Positions 39,801-54,800 of a DNA stretch of 64,000 nucleotides are shown here, in pieces. Numbering within the stretch: the first letter of the stretch is position 1; each line of letters starts with the position of its first letter. A model generated the notes under the pieces. It was not told where the DNA came from. It did no database searches and was given only the letters and a program-made list of their open reading frames with translations. The position numbers and the translations under genes are program-made. Source of the stretch: Puffinus mauretanicus (lineage: Eukaryota; Chordata; Aves; Procellariiformes; Procellariidae); contig JAJKFH010000028.1 of NCBI GenBank assembly GCA_023333565.1, positions 248,001 to 312,000 of the forward strand, read 5' to 3'.

Positions 39801-42800
39801 TAGCCATATCTGATCAGATAAAATTTCACCTAGCTTGGTGTCCAGAAGCAAATGCAGAAGGGGCAATTTTGAAGCAGTCTTTCCCATAGTTATCCTTGTT
39901 ATTGTTATCCTTGACATTGAGCAGTTTGGGTGCTAACTACACACACTACACTTAAACCTGCAGGGAAGTTGGCATGATTTCATCTAAGTTCATCTTCACT
40001 GTGGTTCCAGGAGAGGAGAGAGGTGCAGGGTCCCATCTAGCAGGATGCCAACTCTTGCAACATTTTAATTTGCATTCTGGATGGAAGTGCCTGCATCCAG
40101 GCCCCATGGTGAAATAACCTGAAACACTCCATAGTGAGTATGTTTCTCTCCTGAAGGAAGCAATCTTTCTACATTAGAAATATCAGCAGTATTTCTAATC
40201 ATTAATCATCTTAGTGAGCAGCTGCTTCAGTGAGTGCTACTTTCAAGTAATGTTTTTCCCTAGTATCTGTTAAGATTAATATATACTGCTTCCACAAATA
40301 GTTTCTTCACGTAATGGTGATGCAGAACTTTTACCACAGGCTGTCAAACACAATGTTAGCCTGCCAGTATTGCTAGTTTTAGTGAATTACTTCTTTCAAT
40401 ACAATTTAATCACTCTGTTCATGTACTTGTCTTCAGATTATGTTATGCAAAATCCAGTTTCACCTTCAGATGTTTTTCTTATGTGCACTATAATCACACT
40501 TAGCACTATAGCTTCCATTATCACCAAAGATTAAAAAAAAAAGGTGTTGATAGACATAAATCTCAACACGTGCAGACAAAACCAGATTAAATTATAACAA
40601 TACTTTGTACATAGCTCTTCTTATGTGAAAGTCTAAAGCACTTTTCAGTGGTAGATGTCATGATCTATCCCATTCACAAAGCAAAAAAACACAGGCAATC
40701 AATGCCTGCAGGATGTGTCAGTGTTTCCACCTTTGGAATTGCTGCACTCGCGACCAGATCCAAGGATCTCATCACGTGTCAGTGTGAGACAGAGAACAGA
40801 CCCTCTCCTCAAAAACTACTAAGAAGTCCCTGTAGTAAAATCCTGCCCTGCTTTTTCTTGTTCTACTGAACAAACCTGACTCTATCAGCAATCTACATTA
40901 TTCCCTCCTTAAAATCCACCTCACCCAAGATGAACATTTGTATTATGTTAAATTCTGCCCTGTATATTTTAAAGAAATTAAATGATGCACATCTGCTTTT
41001 CTATTTAAGATAGAAAACTCTCAGCCTAGTTACAGTAACTGCATTCTTTGCATTTTGTTTTTCTGCATTAATACAGCATCATGCGATTCCTGACCACAGT
41101 AATTAATTTGTCAAAAGTTTTGATTATACATCTATTTTTAAGGGCTTATCTATACAAAAAAACCATTTCTGTTCACAAGATTTAGGGCTAAGTTTTTTGA
41201 AGTCATGAAAAGTGACTGCAACAGATTTCTGGTGTCTTTCTTAGCAAAAAACTTAATTTCAGAAAAAGATTTTATCTGTCAGTTTCACTGAAATACTCTG
41301 GAATCATGCACTGAAGCTGTGTTAGCACCTAACATAGGAGAAAATTGCACTCCAGCCTTTGAGTAGGTCGCAGCAAACCCCACAGAGTCCCAGGGAGGTA
41401 GAAGGGGAACATTCATGGTTCACAAAACAGATGACAAATAATCAAAAAAAGAGTCAAACGTAGTTCTCTGTCTTGTGTTTTTTTTCTTTCTTCTGATAAA
41501 TATGCTCATGCGTTGTAGGCCAGTTTCATGATTTAGTCTGGCTCAAATCCTGAAAGCTCAGGCTTGGCAAACATCAGTGATACTTTCTGACCTGGATAAA
41601 GAATAAATACAAACCCCAGGCTTGGAGCAGAGCAGTTTTCATCCACAGATTAAAACTGAAAAAGCCTTTCCAATATATGCAGCACAAAAGAAAAGCCTTC
41701 CCAATATGTATGCAGCACAAAAAAGCTAATTATGAAAAATTTTCCTTGACATACCTAAAGAAGTTTGGATGCCTGTTTAAAGATACCCATCTTTATCGGT
41801 CATACATTCTCAAGCAAGTAATTGGGTTTCACACATTTTCACACAAATGTGTCAGAGAACGAGTAGTCTAATACTAATAAGAAATCTAAACTGCCAATGA
41901 TTCTCCTCTACTTTTCATTTCTTTAATTATGATATCAGGTAGCCATACACTAGCCAGCTGAAGAATGGTAGAGCTGGAAAAGAAGATCATACTAAGTGAG
42001 ATGAAAAGAAGCATAAAGATGATGAACTCCCACTCGCTGCATACAGAATAGCATATTTGATCAATCATACAGTTCTTCCTTTTTTCTTCATAATTATCAA
42101 ATGTGCATATTCAGATTTATAATGGAGCAGATCATAGGAGCAGTCTGAAACTTGAAAGTAGGAGCTATCAATCAAGTCTAGCCATGATCTTTGGGCTACC
42201 TCAGTTTAAGAAAGAGGCATACGTAATCGTTCACTATGACAGGGTTTGAGTTTGTTTCACACAGGGTTATAAACTCATACAGCATCAGAAGAAGTGACTA
42301 TTAAAAAGCAGAAGAAATCAAGTGTCCAATGCATTTCAGGCTTTTAATTTCACTTTCACTGGTCCTTGGGACATATGAAATCATTTTGTTCTAAGAAATA
42401 TGCCGCTGAAAATCCCTGTTGTAACCACCCACGTCAGAAATAATTCCAAGTATGTATTTGATTCTTCTGCCTAAAGCCTCCGCCACAAATACAATCTAAC
42501 TATCAAATCGAGTCAAGGGATTATGGTCTTAGTAAGGTAAATCCCATGGATTCACATGCACCAGCTGATGTACAATAGTGTAACACAGATAGAGCTATAG
42601 TGACTGTGTTTAATTTCTGCAAAATATTTAAAGGAAAGGTTGGTAAACTATTTTTAAATTACTCTTGCTTTAGAAAAGCTTTTTCTAATCAGAGTAATTT
42701 AAAGAACACAACATTGAGATAAAGCAGTTATGTCATGATTATACTGTAAACTTGAACTAAATCCAGAAGTCTAAAAATATATCAGTCCAGCGAAACAATT

Positions 42801-45800
42801 TTAGTTTAACGGATGGGAAAAAAAGAAAAGTGTCTAAGGAATATGCTTAAAATCGAGATACTATACTAACTTCTAATAATAACATTAAGGTTGCTCTGAG
42901 AATTATAATAATCTATGAGATTATGTGGTGAAAACATGAGTACCACAAAGAATGAAAATATTCCTTTAAACTCAGAGAACTGTTCCAATTTGAAAATTTG
43001 TCTTTTAAAAATCCTTAAAAACAAGGGTTACTGCTATAGATAAGCACACACTCTTGAGATTTCCGTTTTTTTTTAATAGAGATATTCTCTCAGGAGACCA
43101 TATCAGAGTCTCACACTTGGAAGAAAATCTTTAAAAATTGCTAAACACTGAAAACATACAGTTTTGTAAGCAGTTACAAGTTACACAACTTGTTATTAAA
43201 AATCCATAACTCATCTTAGAAGTAAAAAATACCATAGAGTCTGCTTTTTTTTTTTTTTTTTTAACTAAAATTCAGCAGCAATACAAGATTGCATTTTAAT
43301 TTTTGGCATATTGTGATAAACACATGGGTTCAGAGAAAATAGCATTGTTCACTCCTCTACTATAGAGAGAAAAAACGAACATGTGCGTGCATTAGCATTT
43401 ACGTATGTTGTAACTACACAGGGAATGAGTATCTGTAGCTTTAGACTACTGCGCTTTGTAGGATGCATTTTCCATAACTGTAAGTACCAGTAACTCCATT
43501 ACGACTGGAAAACATCCTATTCTTTTCTTCTTTCAGCAACAGCAAAGAGAGCCAACAAGGAATTAATGTCATCACCAGAACCTAATGCTAAATTGTGATG
43601 TAACCTGCATACATCTTCAAAATCATATTTGTACACAAGATGTGTATGAGTGTGCATGCACGTGTAAACTCCTAATCCAATTTTTCTAGTGAAGTCTCGG
43701 GCAAAACCAACCAAATCTTGTCCCTTTATTTATAGATATATCTCTAGAATAGATCCTGAATTTCAAAGGCTGTTGTTGTGTTTACATATTGTAGAATATC
43801 ATGAAAAATGTGAAATATGACAGCAGAATTTTTTCCTATGACTTATTTATAGAAAAGAACTATAGGGAACAATTGACAAAGAAGAAAAGCCTTTTTGAAC
43901 AGCCTACCGTAACAATTATATTTGTGACTGTTTTAGTACATCTTAGACACTTTTTCTTTACTGCAGTAACATTTGAATTATCTTCCATGAATAGTGACAA
44001 GAATGGCAACACTGCAGTTGATATTTCTTTGAATCTGTACGTCAGCCAAGTGTATTTGCCTGTGTTCCTGCTATGTCTCTTAGTCTTCAGGGAACATATA
44101 AGCAATTTTTACCTGCCGATATATTTCTTCATTTCAAGTGATCTCTAGCACTCGATTTCTTTAATTACACATTTTCTATACTCTCAACCTGCTCTATCAG
44201 CAATATGAAGAGTATAGCAGAACTTTTTTGCATAACGCTCACAGTCTTTTCAAAAACTATTCAAAGTAAGCTTTCAGACCTTTAAAATGCGCAGTGTGCC
44301 CTGCCACAAAGGAAAGGTTAAAATAAAGTCTACGACAATGTACAGCTAGAAACAGAAAACCGCAAAAAGTATTTTTGGAATTTTTTCCTTTAGTTGGTCT
44401 GGGCTTTTTACATAAGCTAAAGGAAGTAGTTTGCAAAATTATTCATTTTTTTTATGGCAATAGGAGTAAAGGTTAAATGGAAAGGAGGCGATAATTACAA
44501 AGAGCCAAATGTATCATTTTTCAGACCATCTGTGAACGGATAGTTGACTGTCATGCAAAACAAAAATTGGCAGGATGCATACCAGTCAACAAAAAGTCTC
44601 TGAACAAAACGTCCAGCTTCCAGACCATTTATGATTGGGCCACAAATCAAGCAACTCAACAGTAGCATAAACAAATATTAATTATGCAAGCAACAATTAG
44701 GCTCAGGAAAAAAAAAAGGAAAAAACAAAATAAAACAAAAAAATCCTCCCAAAACTTCTCCCCTCACCCCACGCACACCATTACGTGCCCCAAATGTGAG
44801 GAATAATAGGGAATCCAAACAAACCTGCCCTCATTATGAACCCAGACCTTTGGGTCAAACTTGCAAGTCAACATACTAGGGCTTGGTTCCTGCACGCAGT
44901 GGTCACAGCTTCTTTCCAGTTCTCTCCTCCTCAGCTTAGGAGAGCAGAGGAGCATCTAAGAGCTTGCCAGAGAAGCTCAGCTAAACCACACATTCAACAC
45001 ATCCCATCAAATCAATCACAGTAGGATTGTGGTGACCCAATTTGGCGGGGGGCAGGAACAGGGACTGTACTAGTCTCCTTTCTCAGATGAAGAAGGAATT
45101 TTTCTCTCAGTGCCAGTCTGGGTGCACGAATCTATGAAACAGAGAGTTTTCCCTGCAGCTGTTCAGGACTTAGTGCAATGGGTCAGGAAACACATGGTTC
45201 ACAGAGTCTAACTCAGGAAATGTCCAGCACAAATAATTTCTTTCTGAGTAGTCAGCTCCTCTAATAAACTAGAATAAGAAATTAATTCAAGAGAGGAACA
45301 CATAAAGAAAAGGAGATCCTAAATTTCTGCTAAAGTGAAAAAAAAATTATCATTTTCCCGTGGCTTTTAACTCCCAAGAACAGGGATCACTTGAGACAAA
45401 ACTAACCTTCATTTTTAAGTCATTGTTTTAATTCAAAGTTATTGCTCTAAGAAAACTGCAAGGGGAGATTCAACTCAATTTGAACATGAATGTTTAGCCA
45501 GTTATCTAAAATTGCTAAGCAACAATTTTGTTAAATTCAAAGGGCTCCTAATTCAGGAACAAAAATAGAAGTCTATTCAAATGCACTACAGAGTAGGTGA
45601 ATATTCAGAGGAAAGGAATAACATTCAGGGTTATTGAATTAGAAGGCAGATTCCAAACAAATTAGTTTTAATCTCTATTTTCATTTTGCTACCGATTTCC
45701 CAGTAAAATATCCTCTGGCAGGAGAAAACATACAAACGTCTCATAAAAGCAACCTGGTGAATGAGTGTTAAAAATGCAGCCTGGAACAGAAAGCAAGTTT

Positions 45801-48800
45801 GCCTCTTTACTGGGGCATCGTCATCAGCCCCCGTTGACCCCACACATCACACACACCGAGCCGCCCCCCCAACGTTAGCGCTGGCCACCTCTAGGTTTGG
45901 TCACAACATCTGGGCAACTCCTGACAACCCTCCAGCCAGCAGGAAGGAAAGCTGGTTGGTCTACGCCAGCGGTTGTTTGTCACACAACCTTTTTTGATGG
46001 AGAAAAGTGTCAGCTGTAGAGTAAGTCAATGAGTACCTCCCACCTGGAGTCTTTTTAGTCAAAACGGGGAACTCCACGGAAGTTCAGTGTTCAGGTCTCA
46101 ATGCTTTGCAAACCTCCCTGAATCTGCATAAATTGGTCTGGAAATCTCATTAAAACGTGTTCCCAGCAAGGAACTAGTACTCACTTTCCCAGTTCCCGGA
46201 TAGAGCAATTAGTCAAAAACGACAAGTTAAACAACTTGGTTGTCCTGTGTGAAGGATCAGGGGAGGATAACAAATTCTACATCAACTCTTTTCTTTCTTG
46301 GAACTTAGCATCTTAGATCCCTGACAGAAAGGGGGGAGGGTCACAACGCATGCAGGATTGATAAGCATGCCTGAAACAATTTTTTCACTGATTTGATGAT
46401 ATCCCGTATCTCTGACAGGAGGCTAGATTCCCTCAAATTCAGTCTTGAAGTTCCATGTGGGAACGCATGACCTGAAGAAGTACAGTTAAAATTAAGGTCT
46501 GCTTCCAACTGCTTAGAAACGTTCTTCATGATACTTGCGACTCAGTTGTGCCAATTTACTCCTGTGAAGAGTAGTCCCACTGGCATAGCTGCAGATTCAA
46601 AAGGATGAAATTCTTTGCATCTTGATTATTGATTGGGATATCACCATCACAATTTTTTTCTTTCAGGTCTGGATTCATAAGGAAAAAGTTCCACAAAGCT
46701 TTTCCAGTACAGGGAATGAGATGTCACAACCCAGAAAATTACTGGAGTGCAAAATTACTGTAACTATTACTAATAGCAATGTTTATGGCATCATACAGAA
46801 TATCAACTACAAAAAGGCACACATTTGCTGGTTTTGCTTTAGACATGGATGCTTATGTACAAAGCCAGAAAGAAATATATACCTTTCCAAAGGCTGGCTT
46901 GTAACTACTGATGTAATTTGAAGCATTTAGTACAGCACAACACAGAAGTGCATTACCCGGCTGTCCACATAATACAGAATCCATCTCGACATCACCATCA
47001 GATACTGCTCGCCTTTCACAAAACATTCATCATACCAAAAAAATCTCTCTCTGCCTTCCCTCTCACAATGAAAAAAAGAAAGTAATAATTTCCCTTACAA
47101 ACCTCGCTTAATTCTAATCTTTACCAAATTCCATACTAACTCAGCTACCTACTCCAGAATTTCTGTCTCAAGAAACGTAATGGTATAATGCCACATTATT
47201 ATTCCTCTGTTCAGAACTAGGGAAATACTCCCTGAACAGTACAGCTGATATCCTTGAATGTGGAACTATATACTCACATCAATCTGTGTGCAAGATGGTT
47301 AACAACCAAAGAAATATTGTATCTGTTTAAAGCATAATGTATGTTTCTACATGCTTTTCCATTTCAGGGATCAAAAGGATCCCACTGGGAGTGTATGCCT
47401 TCATTATTTTGCATGGTACATCTCCAAGTCACATTATTCAGCTTAAGTGCTGAATGCACCTGGCAGCAGATGTACAGCTACAGTGCCTCCTCCTGGCACG
47501 GTCACACGTATAACTACAGACACACGGACACGCGAACGTGCACATAGGATCTGATCTCCCTTGTATCATTTGGCACAAGCTGTGTCATTCCATTACTGCA
47601 ATTAGTGCTTATGCCAGAACAAACAAAACAAAAATATTGTCACACTGGGAGCTGGCAAGTAGTTTGAATGACTGCAGAATAGCACCACTGGTCACAACCT
47701 AAAAAAAAACCCCTAAAATAAGCTAAGCAGCTATCGGTAAAAACTTTTGTGAAACTTTCTCACGCTGATTTTGGGCTTTTAAAATAAGCAGTCAGCGTTA
47801 ATCAATCTGTGCCTGATTTATCAGAATGCAAAGGCCTACACTGTGTAATCTGGATTTCTATGAAACACGAATTATTACTTTTAGCTAATTTTTATCCATC
47901 TAATATTGTGACGGTAATCAAGCAGGGATAAAGTGTGTCAGACTGGGAGCTCACAGGACTCATCTGGCTCAACTTCAGTGCTTATGCAGCTTTCAAGAGA
48001 TATGTCATTCTGGAAACCACAGCTGTAATTTACAAAAGTCCATTTATATTTGTTACTGCTGTCACAGCTGGGGTATGTTATGGCAGACAAACCCCTACAG
48101 CACCTCTGAAGAGATGAGGACTTTCCATATTCATTTCAGTGGCTCCTGAAGTTGACACTTTCACATCAATCGCTGGCTCTTAAAGCTGACCCTTTCGCGT
48201 AACTATTTCCACACTGTTTATCCTCAACTGCATTTAATTGCTCTAAAATCAAGGTTTGGCAGCTTTACACCAGAAGTGGTCAAACAAAGTACAAAAGGGC
48301 CTACAATGTATTATCCCAGGCAGTGATCAAGAATACAAAAATAGCCAAGTCGAAATAAATCAGACATTTATATGGTAAAAGGATTACACGCTTCTCTCTG
48401 TACATCTTTTCCATCACTTATGGATGGAACTTACGCATATAATTAATGCACTAATGCATAACTTATTTATCAGTGGAAAGTAGCGTATAACTAACTTTTT
48501 ATACAAAGTTTAAGATTAAGCGAGGAACTTGACCCCTCCATAGGCAGTGACATGACCCCAGGACCATCGATCCAGAACTCACGGACTGTATTAGATGCAT
48601 TGTCAACAGTGGAAACTACTCAGAGGCAGCACGTGGAAGTGGCACCAGGAGGTACTTTTGAATGCCCACGCAAATTGAATTGCTTTGAAGGAAGATACTG
48701 CTTGCATTTAGCAGCTGCTGCTAGCAGATTAATGGAGCAGGTTTTGTGCTTGCTTTGTTGAGAATCTGCTGCAGCTGCAAAGTACCGTCTGATCACTTCT

Positions 48801-51800
48801 GCAGACAGATTGTAAGAGCTATGGAAAAGCAGATGACACCAGAAAATGGTCTGGTAAACAGGCTGATCAGTTTTGCTAGCCTGACACGAAGGGCAATTTG
48901 GATTAAGATTGCTTCTCTGAACCACCAGAGTGGATTTATGAAAAGAGAAGGAGCTGGTTGTACTTTCTCTGCATAAGAAAGCATATGCAGGCTGATTGTT
49001 TGAGAGATCTTTTGAAATGTTCTTTGATAGGGTACAAGTAGCAAAACGCAGAAGCTTTAGGAAGAATTCTCTCTCCTGAACAATACTCAGGTAAATAACT
49101 CAAGTCAAAGGTAACTTAGCACCAGAGATATGTGCAGGCTATTAATGGAAAGGGATAATATACAAGCGATTCATTTTTGTGTAGATGCTTCAAGCTGTTA
49201 TTTTAATCGCTCCTTTAAATCACTAAAATCAGAGAGAATAAAACCATCTTTCCTCCTCGCTAGCATGGGGCAGATTTTCCTACGTGCAGATCATGTTTGT
49301 CAGAGATACTCCCCCAAAGACTCTTTTTTCCCCACTTCTTTCTCACTCTCTCCTCTCCCTTTCACATGTGTTTTAAAAAACAAATCCTTATACTAAAGAA
49401 GCCAGGCCCTCCTGCCAACCACAAGCTTCCATCCCACTCCCATCCTCTCCCATAATATGTCACCTTGTTCTTGTGAAAAATGGTACATTCTCTACAGCGT
49501 GGATCGGTATGCTGTAGGAGGAGGAAGGCAGCTTTGAAGCATGTGGCACGCTGGAAATACTGACGTACCCAGCTCAAAATCGGATGACAGAGCTGTTGAA
49601 ATAAAGCTGCTATGTTCATGAGGGAACAACCTGTTTGTTTGGGTTTAAGTATTTGCTTCTTGTCTAACATTTATTTTCCATGTTGGGAGATTTCTGGTCT
49701 CTAGTTTGAGCTGAGGAAGAAATAAGCTTCTCAAAGCTTTTTCAGTATATATTCTGCTAAGAATATAAAAAATATAAAGAGTATACAAGATCAATTTAGA
49801 TCTTGAATTTAAGTTTTTGTCAAAACAATCTCCTTGAAACCCATGTTAGTAGAACTGTTTCAAAATAAAATGATCAGTTTAACAGTAACTATTTTTCTTC
49901 AAGTTGTGTTAGACATTCTTAGCAGAGAAGAAATTTGTACATTTGCTAACCTCATGTAAGTACTTTTTACTTTATTCATTATTTACAAAAACAACACAGC
50001 ATTATTTTGCTAATTTGGCTTCATCCATACAACTATTCAGAGATTTTAAGTAAAGCTTGAATCTCTTCTAGTCACACTGAGCACCTTCATAGTTTATGAG
50101 TCTTAACAAGTATGAGGACCTGCACGCAGAGCAAGCAGTTTCAGTAAATGAACACCAAAAGATGTTTTTCTTTAAAAATCAGTGCATGATATCTTACTGA
50201 TCCTGAGATAGTCCTCTGATTCTGTGCACAACAGACATAAATAAAAAGTTGAGGGGAAAAAAAAGCAATAACATGTTTGAAAAAACTGTACAAAGATAAA
50301 CCAGGGAAATTTGCAAGTTCTACAAGCCACAGATGAAATAAATACTTTTCCATAAAAATTGTTTTTATCTAGTGCTAGGGTTTGTGTGGGTGCTGTATAG
50401 ATTATACTGCTGTTACTTAATTCCTCTAACATCTGTAGGATTTTTGCAGCAAAGCTACAAACGATTGGTGAGTATTTTGGCAGGACGTTCCTCTCCCACA
50501 TTACCAGTCTCACTCCTTTTTTTAAGACTGGCTACACAACAGAGACTCTCAAAGAAGAGGAGAAAATCACTCCTGAAGAGATGGGGCTCACTGCAGCTCC
50601 CTGGAGTTCCACTTCAGGACTACCTAACTCTCACTGCAAAGCTAAAAGAAGAGATTACATGACATTCATGAGGAGGAGACCGTTAACATTAATATTTTTA
50701 TAGGAACTTTTCCATATGGAAAAGAGCAAGGCAGACATTGGAAGAGAGCTGCCAGATAACCTCTGTGTTGCTCATGGAAGCTCTCACTGATTCAAGCAGA
50801 AATCAAGAACTAATTTTCTAGAGTTACATGGACAGGGGGAAAAGAAACAGCTCAAGTAACTGATGCCTCTGAGCAGGTATATGTTTGTGATTGCTCGGGG
50901 CTTATCTACCACTCTGAGAAGCATGCAGGTGAACAGAAGTGCTAGGAGCAACGAGGACAGGGAAATGGTAATTCAGAATGAGTAAAGAATACTTGTCCCT
51001 ATATCAACCATTTGAGTTTGTACTAGTTTACATCCAGTCATGAAAACTGGATGCCTTTCACTCTTCTGGAGAAGAATGCCTGTCTAACTTTGTTCTCTTC
51101 CCATGCTGAAGAACAAGCTTTATTGCAATGAAAGAAGGCTTTTTCAACATCCCCATGCTTTGATATTCCTTTAATTGATTGATTCAATTACTTGTAGATT
51201 TTATTTCCTCTCATACTTCAATACTACAAATATTGAAAAGCTGTGCTTTTAACAATATAAAAGAAGTAATTTTAAATTGAATTGGAAAAATTGGAAAAAA
51301 ACAGTATTTTTTACTCTTACTGCATTTTTTGAACAATTTGTAAACATACAGCATGAATTAATTTATAAAGCAGAATGTGTCACTGATTCCTTGGCAGTGT
51401 CTGATTCCAAAGGCAGAGGATATTCATCATTTCAAAGAAATTTACTAAATACATGTTTGTGACAGGTTCATAAAGTTCCTAGAACTGAACATTACTCTCT
51501 TGTGATCATCTAAAGATCACAGGAAGTACACAAGAGTAATAGGAGCACTGATCCATGTTTATCCAGAAATTATTTTCTCATGATGCCTACTCACTCATCA
51601 AGCAAATGACCACAACTTTAGACACAGTGGATACAAAATCCACTCAAATCAATGGTGACAATTCACTGACTTGCATAGAATTTAATGAGTGATTTTGAGA
51701 GTAGGATCTTCAGAGCAGTTTCTTGACATTCCAACAGTTATAATGGAAAAGAGGCAGGTGTTAATTTACAGTTGGACTATGCTTTGTCATACATAATCGA

Positions 51801-54800
51801 AATGAACTGTGGGTTTAAGTGTGTCAATGCAAAGTGAAAGTGATTTTGTGTACTTTAAAAGAGTTGCTTTTTATTTGTAGCATGACCTATGACAGGACTC
51901 AGTAAGTGGAAGATACTAGTACGTCAAAGGGTACACAGTAAGACAGCAAGTGAATTCAAAACTTAAATAAAATATTTTAAGTTGCACTAAATACCTCCAG
52001 TCAGTAGACAACGTAGCTGCTTTCCGAGGAATATACAGTACACACTTGCAATAATTCAGTTAAGTACAACTGCTCTTATTGGTTTACAACCAACCTTGGA
52101 CATAAAAAGGCTCATTTTCAAAACAAAATCTTAAATTGTAAGTGAATAGAAAAAAACCCCACCCAATAAAGATACGATCTAGATGTTTAGCAGATCACAT
52201 ACACATAAAATATTAATCTTTCAGTAATAGGCTGGCCTAGAAATAGTAAGGACAGAATACAAGAATTCAACTAATAGGTGATGAACTGAAAACGTGGAGT
52301 GATAAATATAATTCTGATTTAAGTCAGCAAGAAAAGCTATCATTGGTTTATACCATGATAGCTCAAAATCTCACCAAATAGTTTGGCAATCTCCTTTGTG
52401 TCCACAAAACAAAGGCACAAAGCTCAGACCAGTTTCTTGAAAGTATGTGGTAGAGTATGATGTCCTCATTTGTTAGGTTTCATGTTTTGTTCTAAAAGAT
52501 ATTTCTGAATACGTTCTCGTCCTTTCCTTCCTTCAGGTAGACATGGTGATGGTTGCTGACAAGTCCCCAGGACAGGGTGGTATATAAACAGCCTAAAAGA
52601 TGATTTTCTCTTTGGTGACATAAATTGCTTCATCAGCCAAAATTTCCAGACTGCCACAGCAGAAAATGCAACAGGGTGGATATACCTGAACAGTCTGTCT
52701 TAAGCTGTTTTAGTCACTCTTATGGGTCAATTGCGCTTTCAATTAAGTGAGTTACATTACAAATATGTTCATAATGGCCACATAACTGGAAGCCAAGGCT
52801 CCAATTATCTGTGAATGCTGTACTGCAATGTCGACACAAAGGGCAGGATTCCAGACTCAAAACACCAGCAGATTAAAGTAACAAATCAGTGGCTATTTAG
52901 GATTCAGATAAGTATGTTCTTAGGAAATATTTACCTTTTGAGCCCTAGGTATCTTATTGTTATCTCTGTTTCCCTCACCTGGTGGACTCCCGTGCCCTGC
53001 TGCAGCTGTAGCAATAGCAAAAGCAGAAGCAGGAGAAACTGAACAGTGGCTGTTGTCAGCAGTTTGTACTGCAAAGGGAACAGACAGAGAAAAGTAAACA
53101 AATTCTACATACTTTTCATATTTTTCAAGTTAAGCAACAATAATACTTAAAATTTTCACTAATGTTTATACTTTGTGAACATTTTATGTTTTCATTGCCA
53201 GAGGACTTTATATTAAGGGAAATAAAAATATCATAAACATATTTGTGATCTAAGTTTTATTTCCAGGTCGATATAATTAATGTTGCTATGGAAACAAAGG
53301 TCTAAGACACTGCCACGGTGAGGAACAAGCAGTAATCAAACAGAAAAAGAAAAAAAAAAGACAAAAACAATGGTGTAGAAAATTAACCCAAACAAAAAAT
53401 CATGTTAAAGAACTAAGCATATTAGCCAACTTCTGATAACTAGATTCACATATTTTCCCAGGTCACTGCCTAGGATGAGTACAGTTTTTCACAATTTATC
53501 AAACTTTCTCTACGGGGAGCGCTGTGAATATTGCTTCTGACGAGTACTCAGATCATATGGCACTGTTCCCCACAGTTTCCAGCTCCCAAATCTTGCCATC
53601 TCACCATAAACATGCCCAATAACAGAAGATTACTATTGGTTTAAAATTGAGGTGTCTCAGCAACTTACTAACAGTTGAGAAGACTCTGCTCTGTTTTTGT
53701 TGTTTTAATCCCAGGCATGAAATAGCTGCCTATAAATCTGGCTTGCTTGAGATGGCAGCATTTTAAGCGTTCATGGACGTAGCTCACAGCTCTGCTAATG
53801 ATCTCAAAGAGCCATGTGAGAGCTATTTGAAGAGCTCCAGCTCTCACTTTTCCTCTTCAACTGAGCAGTTTATTCAAATTTTGGAACGAATAATGTGACA
53901 CCATCTGTAAATGTTCAGCATTATACAAAGAAACAGACGCAGTCACTCCCCATTGACAATAATGGGGGTTGTGTATTTCATGATTATATATGGTGCCCAA
54001 AATATGTCCTCTTAGTAGCTGAAAAAAATTTGTCAAGGTCTTGAGAGTTTTGTGAGAATAGGACTGATTCAATATTAGTCTTGAACTTGGCCACATCCTG
54101 CTCGAGCTATTTAAGAACATTTCATCACACCGAAGTCCCTATATGCTTCCAAGTCTCTTGTTATTACTGTACAAATTAACTGGCATAATTCACATTTGAA
54201 CAGCTTTTTTTTTTTTAATACCTGAGAAATAAGGAAAATACAAGCAGAACACGTTATTCAAACATTATTCTTTTCTAATAACCTGCAAAGATTATAGCTA
54301 CAGATTTAAACTCTTTAAAGGGACTGATTGAGGCAAAAACCATCAGGTTCTTACCTCCTGGTTGACGATAGCGGAGATGACGTGGTGTCGAAGGGGATCT
54401 ACATGGGGAAAGCTCTGTGGTATCCACTGCTGAGGTGCTTTCAGGAATTGTCCGGTCCACTGACACAGATTCTAGAACTGCTGCTTTAAAATAGAATAAA
54501 TGTTAATACTGGGATGATAATTCATAATTTACAACTCTTTAATGTATATTATATTGTATTATATTGTATTATAAAAAATATATAACATATTAATTAACAT
54601 ATCAATAATTATATTATATTACATTACATTAATTTATTTATAAAGTATAAATGTTCTTTGAAAATACCAAGAGGCCATAGGGAACTATGGTACGGGGCTT
54701 TAAGATATGCTTTTTTAAAGCACAGAGTATAGTCAGATTAGCGCCTCTGCAGAGATTGTAGAGCACGTGGGTGATTCAGCACTCTCAGTTTACAAACAAC

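Larger units (their letters stand above)
35251..52978 (-). other. RASGRF2 intron e5-e6 (17.7 kb, largest here)
   Basis: GT-AG intron with no RASGRF2 exon or nested gene that I can recognise. Open frames reach 119 codons (35471-35830, minus) and 115 codons (43801-44148, plus) without known motifs. It holds an 18-base T run (43245-43262), a diverged duplication near 41658-41722, an A-rich stretch at 44708-44745, and an inverted repeat at 51491-51540. Confidence 0.8.

Noticed and set aside
43801..44148. 115-codon plus-strand frame with hydrophobic C-terminal half
   Set aside because: The hydrophobic look comes from T-rich codons; no promoter, splice or family evidence.
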